Source: Mactra quadrangularis
Taxonomy: Eukaryota > Mollusca > Bivalvia > Venerida > Mactridae
Direction: 5' to 3'
Length of the DNA: 64,000 bases
NCBI GenBank assembly: GCA_025267735.1
Contig: CM046309.1
Coordinates: 28,528,702-28,592,701, forward strand
The notes under the pieces: generated by a model
Seen by the model: only the letters and a program-made list of their open reading frames with translations
The model's database searches: none
What the model was told of the DNA's origin: nothing
Translations under genes and position numbers: made by a program
In this document: positions 23,488 to 34,850 of the stretch, piece by piece
How positions within the stretch are numbered: the stretch's first letter is position 1
Layout of the letters: each line of letters starts with the position of its first letter

Positions 23488-23867
23488 TTTATTTCGTCTA
23501 TCACAGACAAAAAACGACTCAATAAAAACTTGTTTCAGCGTCGACCACCACGCAGCCCGAAGGCTAAACATTCTAATGCTTCGTTTAGGCATTCTTCTGA
23601 AATACGAGGCACAAATTATGCCTAACCACGATATGTTAGTCGTATAACCCGTAATCTGACGTTGTGAAATGAAAATAATTAAAGCTTTGAAATTGTAATA
23701 GTACTCGGATGATTACCTTTGATTCGTCTATTTATTACAAAGATGAAGACACATGCTTCTCTGTCGTAGGTTTTTTTATCCAGACGTGTGGAATTCCTAT
23801 GCCCGGCTTGTTCGACTTGTACATTTATGTCTGCGGACAAGTAAATATCGTCATCCCACATGTCCAT
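23488..23867 (-). CDS. Candidate compact two-exon gene, 70 residues, unknown function
   Basis: Exon 1 is complement 23717-23867: ATG then MDMWDDDIYLSADINVQ..., 50 codons plus one base, ending AAAG|GTAATC. The 120-base intron has a CTAAC branch-like site and ends GTATTTCAG. Exon 2 is complement 23535-23596: two bases complete a Glu codon, then 19 residues rich in Leu, Glu and Arg, and TGA. AATAAA follows 42 bases later (complement 23488-23493). Exon 1 has mixed codon use unlike its A/T-rich surroundings. No signal peptide or known domain. Caution: the exon 2 region is open in several frames on both strands and may be a dispersed repeat, so this could be chance. Confidence 0.32.
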
Positions 23868-24397
23868 TGACAAATAATAAGTTTAAGCTGTAAGTTTACT
23901 AATATTGCAATAGTGGATAAAATAGATATCTCAATGTTCAATACTATTCAACAGTGACCTATTTCATTACCAACCATTATTACTTATAGTACATGTACAT
24001 TTTTATTTTATATGATAGTTCTCTATATTTCTGTTTGAGTATTAGACTTTCCACAAGTGCATTTTGATCCCAGACTAGTTGATTTTTAGATTTCTTTTAT
24101 CCGTGAATAAGTGGAAAAAATCTTGAAATTCCACACGCCTGTTTTACTTATGCTTGCTTTCAATGATTCAGAATCCGAGAGTCTGGGCCTATTTTTTCTG
24201 TATTGTATTGTCAAAAATATAACATAAACGAAGCATATCTGTTGTAAATATATTTTGATATTTATTGCATCTATTGTCGCATGTGTAGCATTTATGTTGC
24301 ATTGTGTAGCATTTCTGTTGCAGTATGTTGCATTTGGATGATTAATTAAACATGGTTTGCTATTTTGCACAGTATCATTTGATGATTCTCTGTTCAA
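23868..24397. other. Mostly unassigned; short minisatellite
   Basis: At ~24279-24335 a ~21-bp unit (GTGTAGCATTTATGTTGCATT) repeats about 2.5 times. It underlies a spurious Asn-Ala-Thr-rich open frame on the minus strand. Confidence 0.5.
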
Positions 24398-24540
24398 ATG
24401 GTGGCAGTCTATAGCTTTTATCAAATATGTGAATAAACAATTTCAAAATGCATATTTGTTTATCTATGGTAGCAGTTTATAGCTTTCTTAGCTTTTATTA
24501 AGTATGAAAATATCTTTTTAAAGATGCATGTTGGCATATC
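24398..24540 (+). repeat. Tandem duplication, ~68-bp period
   Basis: ATGGTGGCAGTCTATAGCTT at 24398 recurs as ATGGTAGCAGTTTATAGCTT at 24466, and both halves continue with related ATGCATATT/ATGCATGTT and TATCT segments. Confidence 0.55.
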
Positions 24541-26596
24541 TGGGCCAGTGGGGCATATAGTAATATTTAGTCATCCAAAGTCTGACTGCATCAAAATGTA
24601 TTAAGAATCTTCGAGTTGTATTCATCCATGAGTGTATAAATTATATAACTTTGTCAATTAATATGTTTTCATGGACACGCCCCTTTTTCATTTCATTAAC
24701 AGATAATCGCATCAACCATGGTGAATGTATGCAAGTTTTAATTAACTTTTAAAGAAAATCAAAATATAGAAATGTATGGCAGAATTTGCGTTATTAGTAA
24801 TAAAAATGTTCTTCTATGCTGCGTGAAAGCGCAGTCTTTTTTATGTTCAAAATTTTGATGTGTCACGCCTAAAATACATATTAATATATGCATTTAAAGT
24901 AGAAAAAATAAAAACTAATCTATCACCTGTTCTGATTTATGTATTTATATCTAGGATTGTGGATAAAACATCTATTTTACTAATTAAACATAATGTAAAT
25001 ATTACTTTTATTAAAACTAATAATTTTACGCGTGGTTGCATTTTATATTCAATTTACATCGACGACATCAGTGATTTCCTAAGCGACGTCGAACAAGCGT
25101 TTAAACAGATAACAATTTTTAACAAAACATATTGAAAACTAAAATTTCAATTTAATGGGTATTTAAGTTTTGTTAAATGTGTTTTTATCGTGATATGTCA
25201 TCAATTCAAACAAACCAATGGTTTAGAGATATCCTTTGCGTGGTAAACGTTTGTGATGGTATCTATAAGATATGCCCAATCAACCAACTAAACCGTAATA
25301 TTATATGCTACATTTCAGTAAGTCCTATTTAAACACGATACAAGAGGATTTTACAAATGATAATACAGATTATTTGATAAAATCTGAGGTTTTTAAATCA
25401 TTTTTGTTTGGTGTGATAAAATTTAAATTAAGAGCATAATTTGTGAACTTATTTCACTATGGACCAAAGTCACTGGTTATAAACACAATGTTTTGAAGAT
25501 TGAACCATACTAACTATGATCCAATTGTCTTATTTAACTTAAAATTACTGTAAAAGGAGTAAAATGAAAACAAACTCTTCATACCATCTAAACCAAACGC
25601 AACAAACAGTTTCAAGACAATAACGCTACATAAATGTTTTTAAAGAGTTTGCCTCAGAACCGTGTTTGTACGTAACTTGTCTACGATTACCAGGAATATA
25701 GTATGAACAGAGTTCCAAACACATATTTTAATTGCTTACTGTTTGGGGATGTATCCAGCTCTCTCGTCGTAAGCAATACTTTTATATCACAACATTTAAC
25801 CACATAGGTAGCAGTGTAGAATACTGATATGTCTCTAGTGTTAAGATTATCTTTGACCTGAAAATATTTGGCTTTGAAAAAAAGCTGCCTGTATATGTTA
25901 TACTCTACACCATATTTGGTGCAAAAGATGCATTAACATCGAATTACACTAACGCTACTCGTGTATACTATGAAACCGAGTGTTCACCCCGTTCCCAAGA
26001 GTTTTCAATGTCTTTTTTGACAAATGTTCAGTTAGTCACCACCAAGACACGTGTGGAACGCTTTTTAATTATCAGATTTTCGTTCATACTTTCACAAGTT
26101 TAATTTTAACGAAACCTGTGACACGTCTTCATGTTTATGATTTGTCTAAGCCATATGTTACAAACATCGTGAAAATAAGTTGACATTCAAAGATCATAAT
26201 ATCAAATCAGGCACGGTAAATTAATGTTTTTATTCAGATATGCTACTTTGTCGAGTTCTGTGGTTGATTAACATGGCTTTCATTCTTTAGAATTGAATAC
26301 AATTTCATTTTTACTGTGAATAATCTGGGTTAATTAATTACTATGAAATATGTTACACTTGGGCGACTGTTCATAAGAAAGCAGTATGAATACATTGGAA
26401 TGAATTCATAATATAAACTAGTACTTTTCCAATGCTGTGCTCAAATTCATGTAGCACTGAAAGTAAAGACTGATAGTGGAAGTTTGAACAAAATGGCTGC
26501 CATACGATGTTGCCGTTTGGTTTGACATTGCAAACACTTGTTCGTCGCGCAAATGTCACAAAGTGCTAATATATTGCTTGTGTCTTCTCTACTTAC
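24541..26596. other. Unassigned A/T-rich stretch
   Basis: No gene called. A forward frame at 24860-25135 ends with RGCILYSIYIDDISDFLSD, faintly like an RT motif, but with no supporting context. Confidence 0.35.
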
Positions 26597-26637
26597 CTTC
26601 TAGTTGCACCACTTAATGAAAATAGGGCATCTACCAT
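26597..26637 (-). CDS. Candidate first coding exon (13 codons), weak
   Basis: ATG in good context (AACAAAATGG) gives MVDALFSLSGATR, then AG|GTAAGTAG, a consensus donor. The frame stays open for ~25 codons upstream of this ATG. No downstream exon was identified. Product unknown. Confidence 0.22.
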
Positions 26638-26934
26638 TTTGTTATCATCTTGGTCGGTATTGAGCCATTGCTTTTGTTTTTCGGGACAACGAAATAGGCT
26701 TACTCTCCTTACAACTTACCTATTGTCAGTCGATGTATTTTCATAAAACTTTGAGTGTGCACACTTAAATGATTAATGATTGTCGTACTTTAGGGTTCTA
26801 TACTCTCCAATTATGATATGTCATTGCACAGACATAGCGATCTAAGACGGGATGTTTTGAAGCCACGTGCTATCTCTATATCACAGTATAGGCGAACAGT
26901 ATGCCTCTTGACCGGAATTGCTGTATGGACAGCC

Positions 26935-27102
26935 ATTTGTGCAGGCAAATGTTCCTCTTTGCTCTTATCAATGACTAAATGCCATGTATGGTGTGTGTAC
27001 TGTAAAAGGTATAATGGGCCTCTTTGTGCAGACAGTGGCTCCTCTCTGCTCTAAACAATGACAATACACAATGTATAATATACACAATGTAACAGGTATA
27101 AG
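26935..27102 (+). repeat. Tandem duplication, ~87-bp period
   Basis: TTTGTGCAGGCAAATGTTCC with CTCTTTGCTC...CAATGAC (26935) recurs from 27022 as TTTGTGCAGACAGTGGCTCC with CTCTCTGCTC...CAATGAC. Both units end in AGGTATAA. Confidence 0.6.
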
Positions 27103-27887
27103 AAAACACTTCACTATCACTATGTTTGTCATGTTAAATGTTAAGGTCATATCCTGTATTGTATGTGATGACCCATTGACCATGTAATTCTAACCTGGAT
27201 GTCCTTTCTCACGTCAATGTATAAAAGAAATCTGATATGACACTATAAGGTTCATATCTTTATATTCTAGTGTTAGATTATGTGCTTTATTTACCAGCAA
27301 GATTGTCTTGTCATGTTTACTGTCAGATTGTCGTTCAAGTTTAAGTTGAAGTGAATCGTCTCTAAAAGCACATTCAGCAGCTTAGTGGTGATTTTGTTTA
27401 ATTCGATAGCATCGAGTCAGGAAGTTTTCTCGTGGACTTTACTCCGTTTTTTTCAGCACTTTTTATTTGACTTAGTTCTATGGTAAATGTACGTACAAAT
27501 AACCTGACCTGCTCTCCTGGACAGTTTTCTTGTTTAGTGCTGACCGCCAACTCTTCCATAAAGAGCCAACAGCTATTAGTAGTTTTATACAAGGGTATGA
27601 AGTCGATCGTGCTTATATTGTGGCATCATCAAGTTAAGATATAAGCATGCGTTCCAGAATCAAAGATAGATCTGACAGAAGTCTTCATATTACAATTTTC
27701 CTTGTCCTTTTTCATTATTCAGCATTTTACCTGTGCTCAATGTCAGATTACCTTACGTATTTAAATTGATGCAAATGGACGTTGGTTCATTTTTATGTAG
27801 TAATGCAGGAGCAAATACGGCCGTTACGATTCCGAAAAAAGACACTATAATATACTTTCTATTTGATTCGGATGAATATACAATGCC
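27103..27887. other. Unassigned stretch
   Basis: Nothing recognised. A minus-strand frame at 27398-27592 looks mixed in composition but has no domain. Confidence 0.35.
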
Positions 27888-28045
27888 GCTACATATACAA
27901 TGGAACCCCTCTAAATCGGAAACCCTCTTACCCGGAGTTCTCTGCAAAACCGGGATATTTTCAGGTCCGGAATATATTCCCTTTTTATTTGTATAACAAA
28001 AACATCATGTTTTCCGAAACCCCTTTATTCCAGAAACCGGACGAG
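27888..28045 (+). repeat. Pogo/Tigger-like MITE remnant (tentative)
   Basis: ACAATGGAACCCCTCTAAAT with CGGAAACCCT, then CCGGGATATTTTCAGGTCCGGA, resembles the TGGAACCTCTCTAAACCGGA type ends of pogo-like elements. No matching right end was found. Confidence 0.35.
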
Positions 28046-29584
28046 TAATAGTCAAAACTTTGTAGTTTTTTGTTTTGTTAAAACTATGTAAGAGTATTTT
28101 ATCTTTAAGACTATTTTAATTCTTACTGTGAGACAAGTCCTTAAGAAAACGCGTGCAGATTTCATAATTCCACGACATTATTCATATAATTTATTGTAAT
28201 ACTCAAACAGAAATATAATTAAATAAGATTCAAACATGAATGATTAAAGAGTTTCATTCAGTAACAATAAAGTCTGGTCAGCACTCCCTGGCGGTCGTTT
28301 ATTTACATAGTTTTGCATGCAAGCTCATGCTTATTGTCATAAATTAGTTATATGCATACTACAACTGTCATTCATCATAACGCTGAATATTTTTACTTGC
28401 GCAATATGAACGTGTACCACCTATCTTCAATGCACCTGCGCACACATCAAATATATGAATTCAATTTTATTTCGTTATAAATTATACCTAGCCGTCAATA
28501 AAAGTAATATTTCAAAAAACAAATGGGTTGAATATGCAAATAGTAATGTTTTTCACTTTGATATAGGTTTAAATTTGATCATTATTGACACGTTTGTTTG
28601 TTTTTATTACTCAAATATGTGAAATTTGTTAACTCCCCCTATGACATAACTAAATGTCGTAAGAAATAATTATATTGCTGGTTGTCCCTGGCAACGTGTT
28701 TGTGAGGTTTCCTCTTGCTTGCGGGAAGGCCCCAAATTGGCATTATAATTGAATGGAATCTTAGGGCCAAGAGAGGATAGAACCTTCGTAGGAAGTAGGA
28801 AGTATGATATGTTTGTCAATATGAAATGCATTGAGACTATCCATTTTTAGAATGATCACTCTTATTTAGTTTATTCTTTAATTTATAAATATAAGCCATA
28901 TTCATGGACTATGTATACGTAATTGTAACTAGGATATTATGAGCATTGTATGCTGTGATTCTCATGACTTTTCTTTACCTTAAATGGCTTTAGAAATGTG
29001 ATATTTTAGTCATTGAAATAACTTTAAAAGTCACACATTCCATAATTACTTAGTTTACTCTAATATTTATCATTTGTTCGTATTGATACTTAATGTTCCA
29101 TTTGTTCTATTTTAGTTTTGTAATCACTGAGCTTTACGTACAGACGTATTTATACAACATTTGTCATGGTTATTCCACCTGGTGTGGTATTCTAGAGGAA
29201 GGACATGGACGATTATTTGATCATTAATTTAAATGACCGTATAATCATGTGATAGTTCATTTGAGGTTATTTGACTCATTGTATCCTCTTACTCGAGGTA
29301 CGAGTGCCATATTGGGTGCGTCAATGGTACCTGTTTTAGTCGAATATCTTTAGTTAAAATTCATACCAAAAAAAGAACTTAATTAAACTCGAAGGTAAAA
29401 TTAACAAAGCATATTTTGAAAAAGTGAATTATATTACTCCATACGTTATGCCTGTTATAATATGTAGGTTTATGAGACAAATTATTTTTCCCGAGTGAAG
29501 CTGTACATCAATTCTTTATCTGTATCTGTATGTATACGACACAGTGACCACTGCTGGCGTGATGCGTCGGGGAGTGCGATGTGG
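28046..29584. other. Unassigned A/T-rich stretch
   Basis: Nothing recognised. Confidence 0.4.
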
Positions 29585-29893
29585 TCAGTGGCGACCATGG
29601 AGAGCTGTCTTAAAGCTCTCGACTGTCCTGACACACGCGATGTCCTCTTCTAGAGCGTTCCAGTCGTGGATGGTTTTAACGAAAAATGAATTTTTGTATT
29701 GCTGGGTTTTTAAAGTTTTTGCTTTGAAACAGAATGGTTAATGCAAATTTTTTCACTATGTTATTATTCACACTGTCGGAATTAAGTTTTGGTTTAATTT
29801 TCCGTTTATTGGTTATATGTGTCAGATAACTTGCACTGTCAATGGCCGACACCATACCCCGTACTATCTTGTATAGGAAGACTAACCAGGCAT
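29585..29893 (-). pseudogene. Non-LTR retrotransposon RT, C-terminal remnant
   Basis: On the minus strand: FLYKIVRGMVSAIDSASYL, ITNKRKIKPKLNSDSVNNN, then after one frameshift near 29720 QYKNSFFVKTIHDWNALEED, a segment ending in CVRTVESFKTALHGRH, and a stop at complement 29585-29587. NSFF.KTI.DWN.L and VESFKTAL are the conserved C-terminal motifs of jockey/CR1-like RT proteins, also seen at 16675 in a different copy. Strongly 5'-truncated. Confidence 0.8.
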
Positions 29894-32800
29894 TTTATTA
29901 AAGTTTAAATCATGGTCTTGCAAATTATGAATACATGTATGTCCCTAAATTTAAGAATTTAGTTAAGGTTTCATTTAAGGTTCCATTATTTCCGATTAAA
30001 AATTGTGTGACAATGAAAACAATCGTTCTAAAATGTGTTTTTTTCTAAGTTTAGACTAAATAATCATTATTTAAAAGTATGAGAGTGATATAATGGGTGC
30101 TTCATATAGTGCATCTTTAAAGAAAGATGGGACCTTCAAATGAATATCGTCACCTATCTTATCATGCTTCATGTGTGTACAAATATCAATCTTTAAGGAC
30201 CTCCACCAATCTATCAAAACAACGAAAAATTCACATTTTTGTCTCGCAGATCTTCAAAAGCATTTTTCATATTTTCTTCTCCGGTTTTTGCTTCTTGAAT
30301 AATATTAATTGAAACCATAATACAAATTATGCTAATATTGTTTTTCATTTTACACTTCCTCTGAATTACCTTTGACCATAGGAACGATTTATCAAAATTT
30401 GTAGTGTTTTATATCATTTTGAAAATGATAATAATAACATTTCTAATTAATTACATGGAATATCGTCACAATGACGATGCGCGATTTTACAGAGAATGTT
30501 GCGTTGCAATATGTAGTAAAGATGCGCATTGCAGATTTTAAATCAAATAAATTGGCCATAACAGGTGCTTGTTGTGTGTTTTGTATGTCAATTACTGAGG
30601 TATTGTACTGTCAAGCACTCGGTAAGCAAACAACAGGGTTCATTTTTCATACGATATCCGAATTAGTTTACCCGGTTACTATGCCATCTGTGTACATGTC
30701 AGTATCATAGCAACCTGTACGGCATATATGATTTATCGCTTCTCCTTATTCAAAAACTGTCGGAATTTGTTAAAGGATTAAATTGAATCAACTGACTAAT
30801 GAGATTTAGGGCATTTGTAAACATTTCCAAATGGACCTTAATTGGAAACGTCAATCAAGCTTTATCGGTGCGCGGCAATACTTCCTTTAGAAAAGACTCT
30901 CGTATTCTGAGATGGGCTTTCATTTCCTTTCAGCCCTAAAAAGTCTCTTGTATTAAAGTTCCAAGACCCTTTAAGCTTACAAATGTTAACTCTTTTAAAT
31001 GGAATGTTTGCTTTGATAAAATAAATTGTTTTCAAAGCAATGTATCAAAAATAGATTAACATGTACGTGCTATCAGAAAATCGTCAATGTACCTATACGC
31101 AAATGGCTACTTTGAACAATAATCAACGGTTGACCATTAAAAGAACCCTAAATACGTGAAAGTTAAGCTCTAATCAAGATCATTCTTTATGCATAACTTA
31201 CTATTACATATTTATGTAGGTAGGTTTCTAAAGAGTCGTCAATGAGATGAAACATTAATACAGTCACCATCACCGGGAATATTGAAAAAGTCTAAATGCA
31301 ACCACAGACATCGAACCAAGTTTTCGATGGATATATACATGCATTATTGGTAGTTGTCAGCTTTAGTATTAATGCAGTAGTACTTGTGATGATTTTGTCT
31401 CTCTCAACTTTTAGTGCTGTCGTTCTTGTAGGAAGATAAGTGAATATTGCTGATAAACAAGGGTTCAGAAAAACCAGAATAGGTGAGCTGATTGTAGTAA
31501 AAAGGCCATAAATTGTGTTTGACATGGCATCAAAACACAACAAAAAGCTGCTTCCATTTTACTTGGGAATGTTAACACTTTCCCTATCGAACAGTCTATG
31601 TTTTATTAACTTGACATAGAAATATTATAATGATGTTTTTTTTTCTATTTGATTCGAAGCGATCTGTGTACATGTTAACTTGGATTTGTTGAATTTGGTC
31701 ACGTGATATGCCAATGTGTCTTTCCTGTTATTTGGAATGTCGCTTTACATAACATGTTCATTAATTTGTTATTGATACATAGTTTATTCAATAGATACTT
31801 TGTCATTGACCTTTGCTAGTTGTTGTACATTGGATGTCAATTACCGGAAGCACCTTGTATCAGTAACAACGGGCTGATTGTGTATACCGCTTATAACATT
31901 GAAAACAAATATGATCAAATTTTGACATTTAGACTGACAAGTCAAGCTGGTGTGAATTAGTTTCAATGTGTATTTTACCAAATTTAAAAATAAATAGCTA
32001 CATCAAATTTATGAAAACCGTATTGTATTTTGTTCGTCTGATAAACGAAGGATTTCTAACAACGTGTTGATTTTACGCCGCCGCTAGTTCAATATAAAAG
32101 TCACATTCCGGACCGAAACCGTCATGTTGCCCGGATACGATTCGTTGTCATGCATAAACAGTTAGGTTTTACGACCTAACGCCCTAAGTTTATTATGGCA
32201 GATTAATAACCCTGAGAAAAGATCTTTTGAAGATTTCAAGCAGTCAGTATATCGTCAATTTAATGATTCTGCTTTCAAAAAGACTGAGACTGTGTGAAAT
32301 ACTCGTAACACGATCGATGATTTCACGGTTGTAGTGTATGAACTATCAACAAGCATTGTTATGAAGCATTTAGCATGTTTAATTCATTAACTAGCTATGG
32401 TAGGCGTGTGTAAAAGCATAATTTCACATTTAATCAATTAACTTTATAACTCTGTAGTAATGAAATGCATGCAAATAAATTTCGTTTGTATGATGATTAA
32501 AATGTTTAATAATAGCGTCAAGTATCATCCATCATATGTTTGTTTTGTTACTGACACATTGTGTATAAATTCGTACAAATCTTATGCAATAAAGAATATA
32601 CGTACATCGTTCTATGTCTGTACAAAGAACAATATATTTCTTAGGACGAGCCCGATCGTGTTCGGGTTGCTCAAAGAGGTACTGAATATAGAAACTTCAC
32701 GGATACTAAAATTCGACTATTTTACAAAGAATACAAAAAAAATATCGCATGGTAAGGTTGCTAGAAAATCTTAAACATATGCTCTTCATTTTATAGTTTT

Positions 32801-33913
32801 TCTTTTAAAATCATTGTGTTTGTTTTATTCTATACATGCATTATACTATTCAACACCAATCAATTTATTTTACGGGTATCTCACTTAAGTCAAAACACAT
32901 ACATGGACATGTACTGCTATCACATTTTCTTCTCTATTGAATGCAGTATTTCTGTTAAATTTTCGTTGTTTAATGAAAACGAATGGTATAGTCATGCTCC
33001 ATTTATGCTTAGTTGTACTGTAGTAAGTACAAATTGACCTGATGTGGGTAAATACATTACAGTATGATAGTAAGAGCCTGTAAATAACTGGTTTAATCAA
33101 TATATAAAATAATATTTAAATTCTTACACCCTGTCTCAAGTTAGTTTGTACAAGCCATAAAGGAAATGTTCTGCTTCCGATGGATAATAGTTTACAAGTC
33201 ATTGTGAACAAACTAATCTTGCATAACATTCCAATCAAGTATCGTCAGTACGCCCATCTCAGAAATATCGATAAGTAAAAATAGATCTACATGACATACG
33301 GTTCAAAGACCAAAGTAACTACATGTACCGCGTTCTTGCGATTGTTTGTTCGTAGACTAAGTGACCTTCATTTTACATGATTTTTATATCTCATACCTTC
33401 TAAATTATTCATTCACAATTTTTGAAGTTTATTATCCATACAATGTACATCAAAAACAAAATATTTTTATACCATCATAGTGTAATGTCGGGTGATAGTT
33501 TTTCGTATTGGATATGACAACAATAAAAGAAAAACATCTGTATTTTTACACCTTTGTACATCAATCAAATAACGTTAGTATATTGTTTAAAACACTATCC
33601 CTCAGACCACTATGTTAATAAAAACAAGATTTAATGATTCCATCATCACCTCTGAACTGTTTGTCTTCAAAGTAAATGGATTTTAACTACATGTACATGT
33701 GCAAGAATGATCGCTTTACATGTAGAATGAATAACTGAATGCCATACTGAAATCTCAAATATTGCCAATAGTCAAGCCATGTGTTGGCATCAACACGAAT
33801 TATAAAACATCAAAAACTGGGCATGTCTGTTTTACTAAAAGATACATAAATGGGGGTTTTATTAAAGCTAATAAGGACTATGGTAAAGTTGCCGGCCTTG
33901 TACAAGGGTTAGT
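29894..33913. other. Unassigned A/T-rich intergenic or intronic sequence
   Basis: No gene called. A perfect TATAAAAG at ~32093 lies ~30 bp before a CpG-containing segment with ATG and 13 codons; no downstream exon. Open frames at 30471-30710, 31292-31543 (minus) and 32460-32774 match no family. Confidence 0.35.
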
Positions 33914-33997
33914 GAGTACTGGTTATAGACAAGGGTCAAAGAAAAAAAGGTTAAGTGCTCAGGTCGCCGTAAATAACCTAAATGGTATTGGCAAAGC
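33914..33997 (+). repeat. Dispersed repeat, copy 2
   Basis: Diverged partner of 5640-5719 (GAGTACTGGTTATAGACAAG, GGTCGCCGTAAATAACCT). Confidence 0.5.
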
Positions 33998-34619
33998 TCA
34001 AGAATGAGACGTAGTATTAAAGATGTTGATTGACGCAGTAGAACGACAACCATTAAGGTAACATGCTTAGTATTGGGATTCACGCTTACTTCAGAAGATC
34101 TTAGCATCGCTAGGAAATTCGAGTTTGAAGACTACACTTTGAAATGAGAATGTGAAAAGTTCTCGAAAAATAGCGTTAATCGTCACATATTACCTACTGA
34201 TTTATGTATATTTATGGGATATTTTTGTTTTTGAATAATCTACAATCTCTAAGGCTGTAAATTTTAACATGTTCAATTATGTAATAAAGATAACATGCTA
34301 TCCATGTGAACATTCTTCAATCCTTTGATAAACTGTTAAAATATGAAATACACTTATGACAGGTATTTGTCATATCTCAATAGTACTTGATGGAAAAATA
34401 TAAGGTCAACAATTATAAGTAGCTACCAGGAATATATGATAGCAATACAGTGAGCCTTGTTAGAATGATCCCTTATGGGACCGAAACAACGAGTTTGAAT
34501 ATAACAGTTAACTTTAATTGACAAGTGTACTTAGTTTGAGCAAGATCAAAGGAAAGTCGAAAATTACTTGGTTAAGAGTGGAGCTACCTTAAATACATGT
34601 AAGATTGTTTAGATTTTAC
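33998..34619. other. Unassigned stretch
   Basis: Nothing recognised. Confidence 0.35.
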
Positions 34620-34850
34620 GGAGCCAGTGACGTCATTTTTGTGGCATTCGTTTGTTCACAATGGGCGCTTAAGGACTGAGATTTCCGGCTTCGATCCCTT
34701 TAGAGACACTGCTTATTTCCCTGAGCAAGACATTAACCTACAGTTGTTCCATTCCACCCAGGTGTAAATGGGCACTGTGAGAGATCACCTGCCTAATGGT
34801 GATTTAAATGATCAGGGGTTATTGTAGAAAATTATCAAGTCGGCTGAAAC
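34620..34850 (+). mobile_element. tRNA-derived SINE with conserved mollusc core, copy 2
   Basis: Head with a B-box-like GGCTTCGATCCC at ~34690, then CCCTGAGCAAGACATTAACC, TTCCATTCCACCCAGGTGTA, AATGGGCACTG, GATCACCTGC and TGATTTAAATGATCAG. Same core order as 18858-19045. Confidence 0.75.

Noticed and set aside
24086..24424. 112-codon minus-strand ORF with Asn-Ala-Thr repeats
   Set aside because: Arises from a 21-bp minisatellite; no start context or domain.
24860..25135. Possible reverse-transcriptase remnant (IYIDDISDFL)
   Set aside because: Only one short motif-like segment; no finger, motif A or catalytic YADD nearby.
29544..29741. Forward ORF of 65 codons
   Set aside because: Shadow of the minus-strand LINE fragment.
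31292..31543. Minus-strand ORF with a hydrophobic LNPCLSAIF segment, GPCR-like at first glance
   Set aside because: Single short hydrophobic stretch, no other transmembrane segments or splice partners.
32093..32170. TATAAAAG followed by an ATG
   Set aside because: Only 13 codons before a stop, no convincing donor, no downstream exon.
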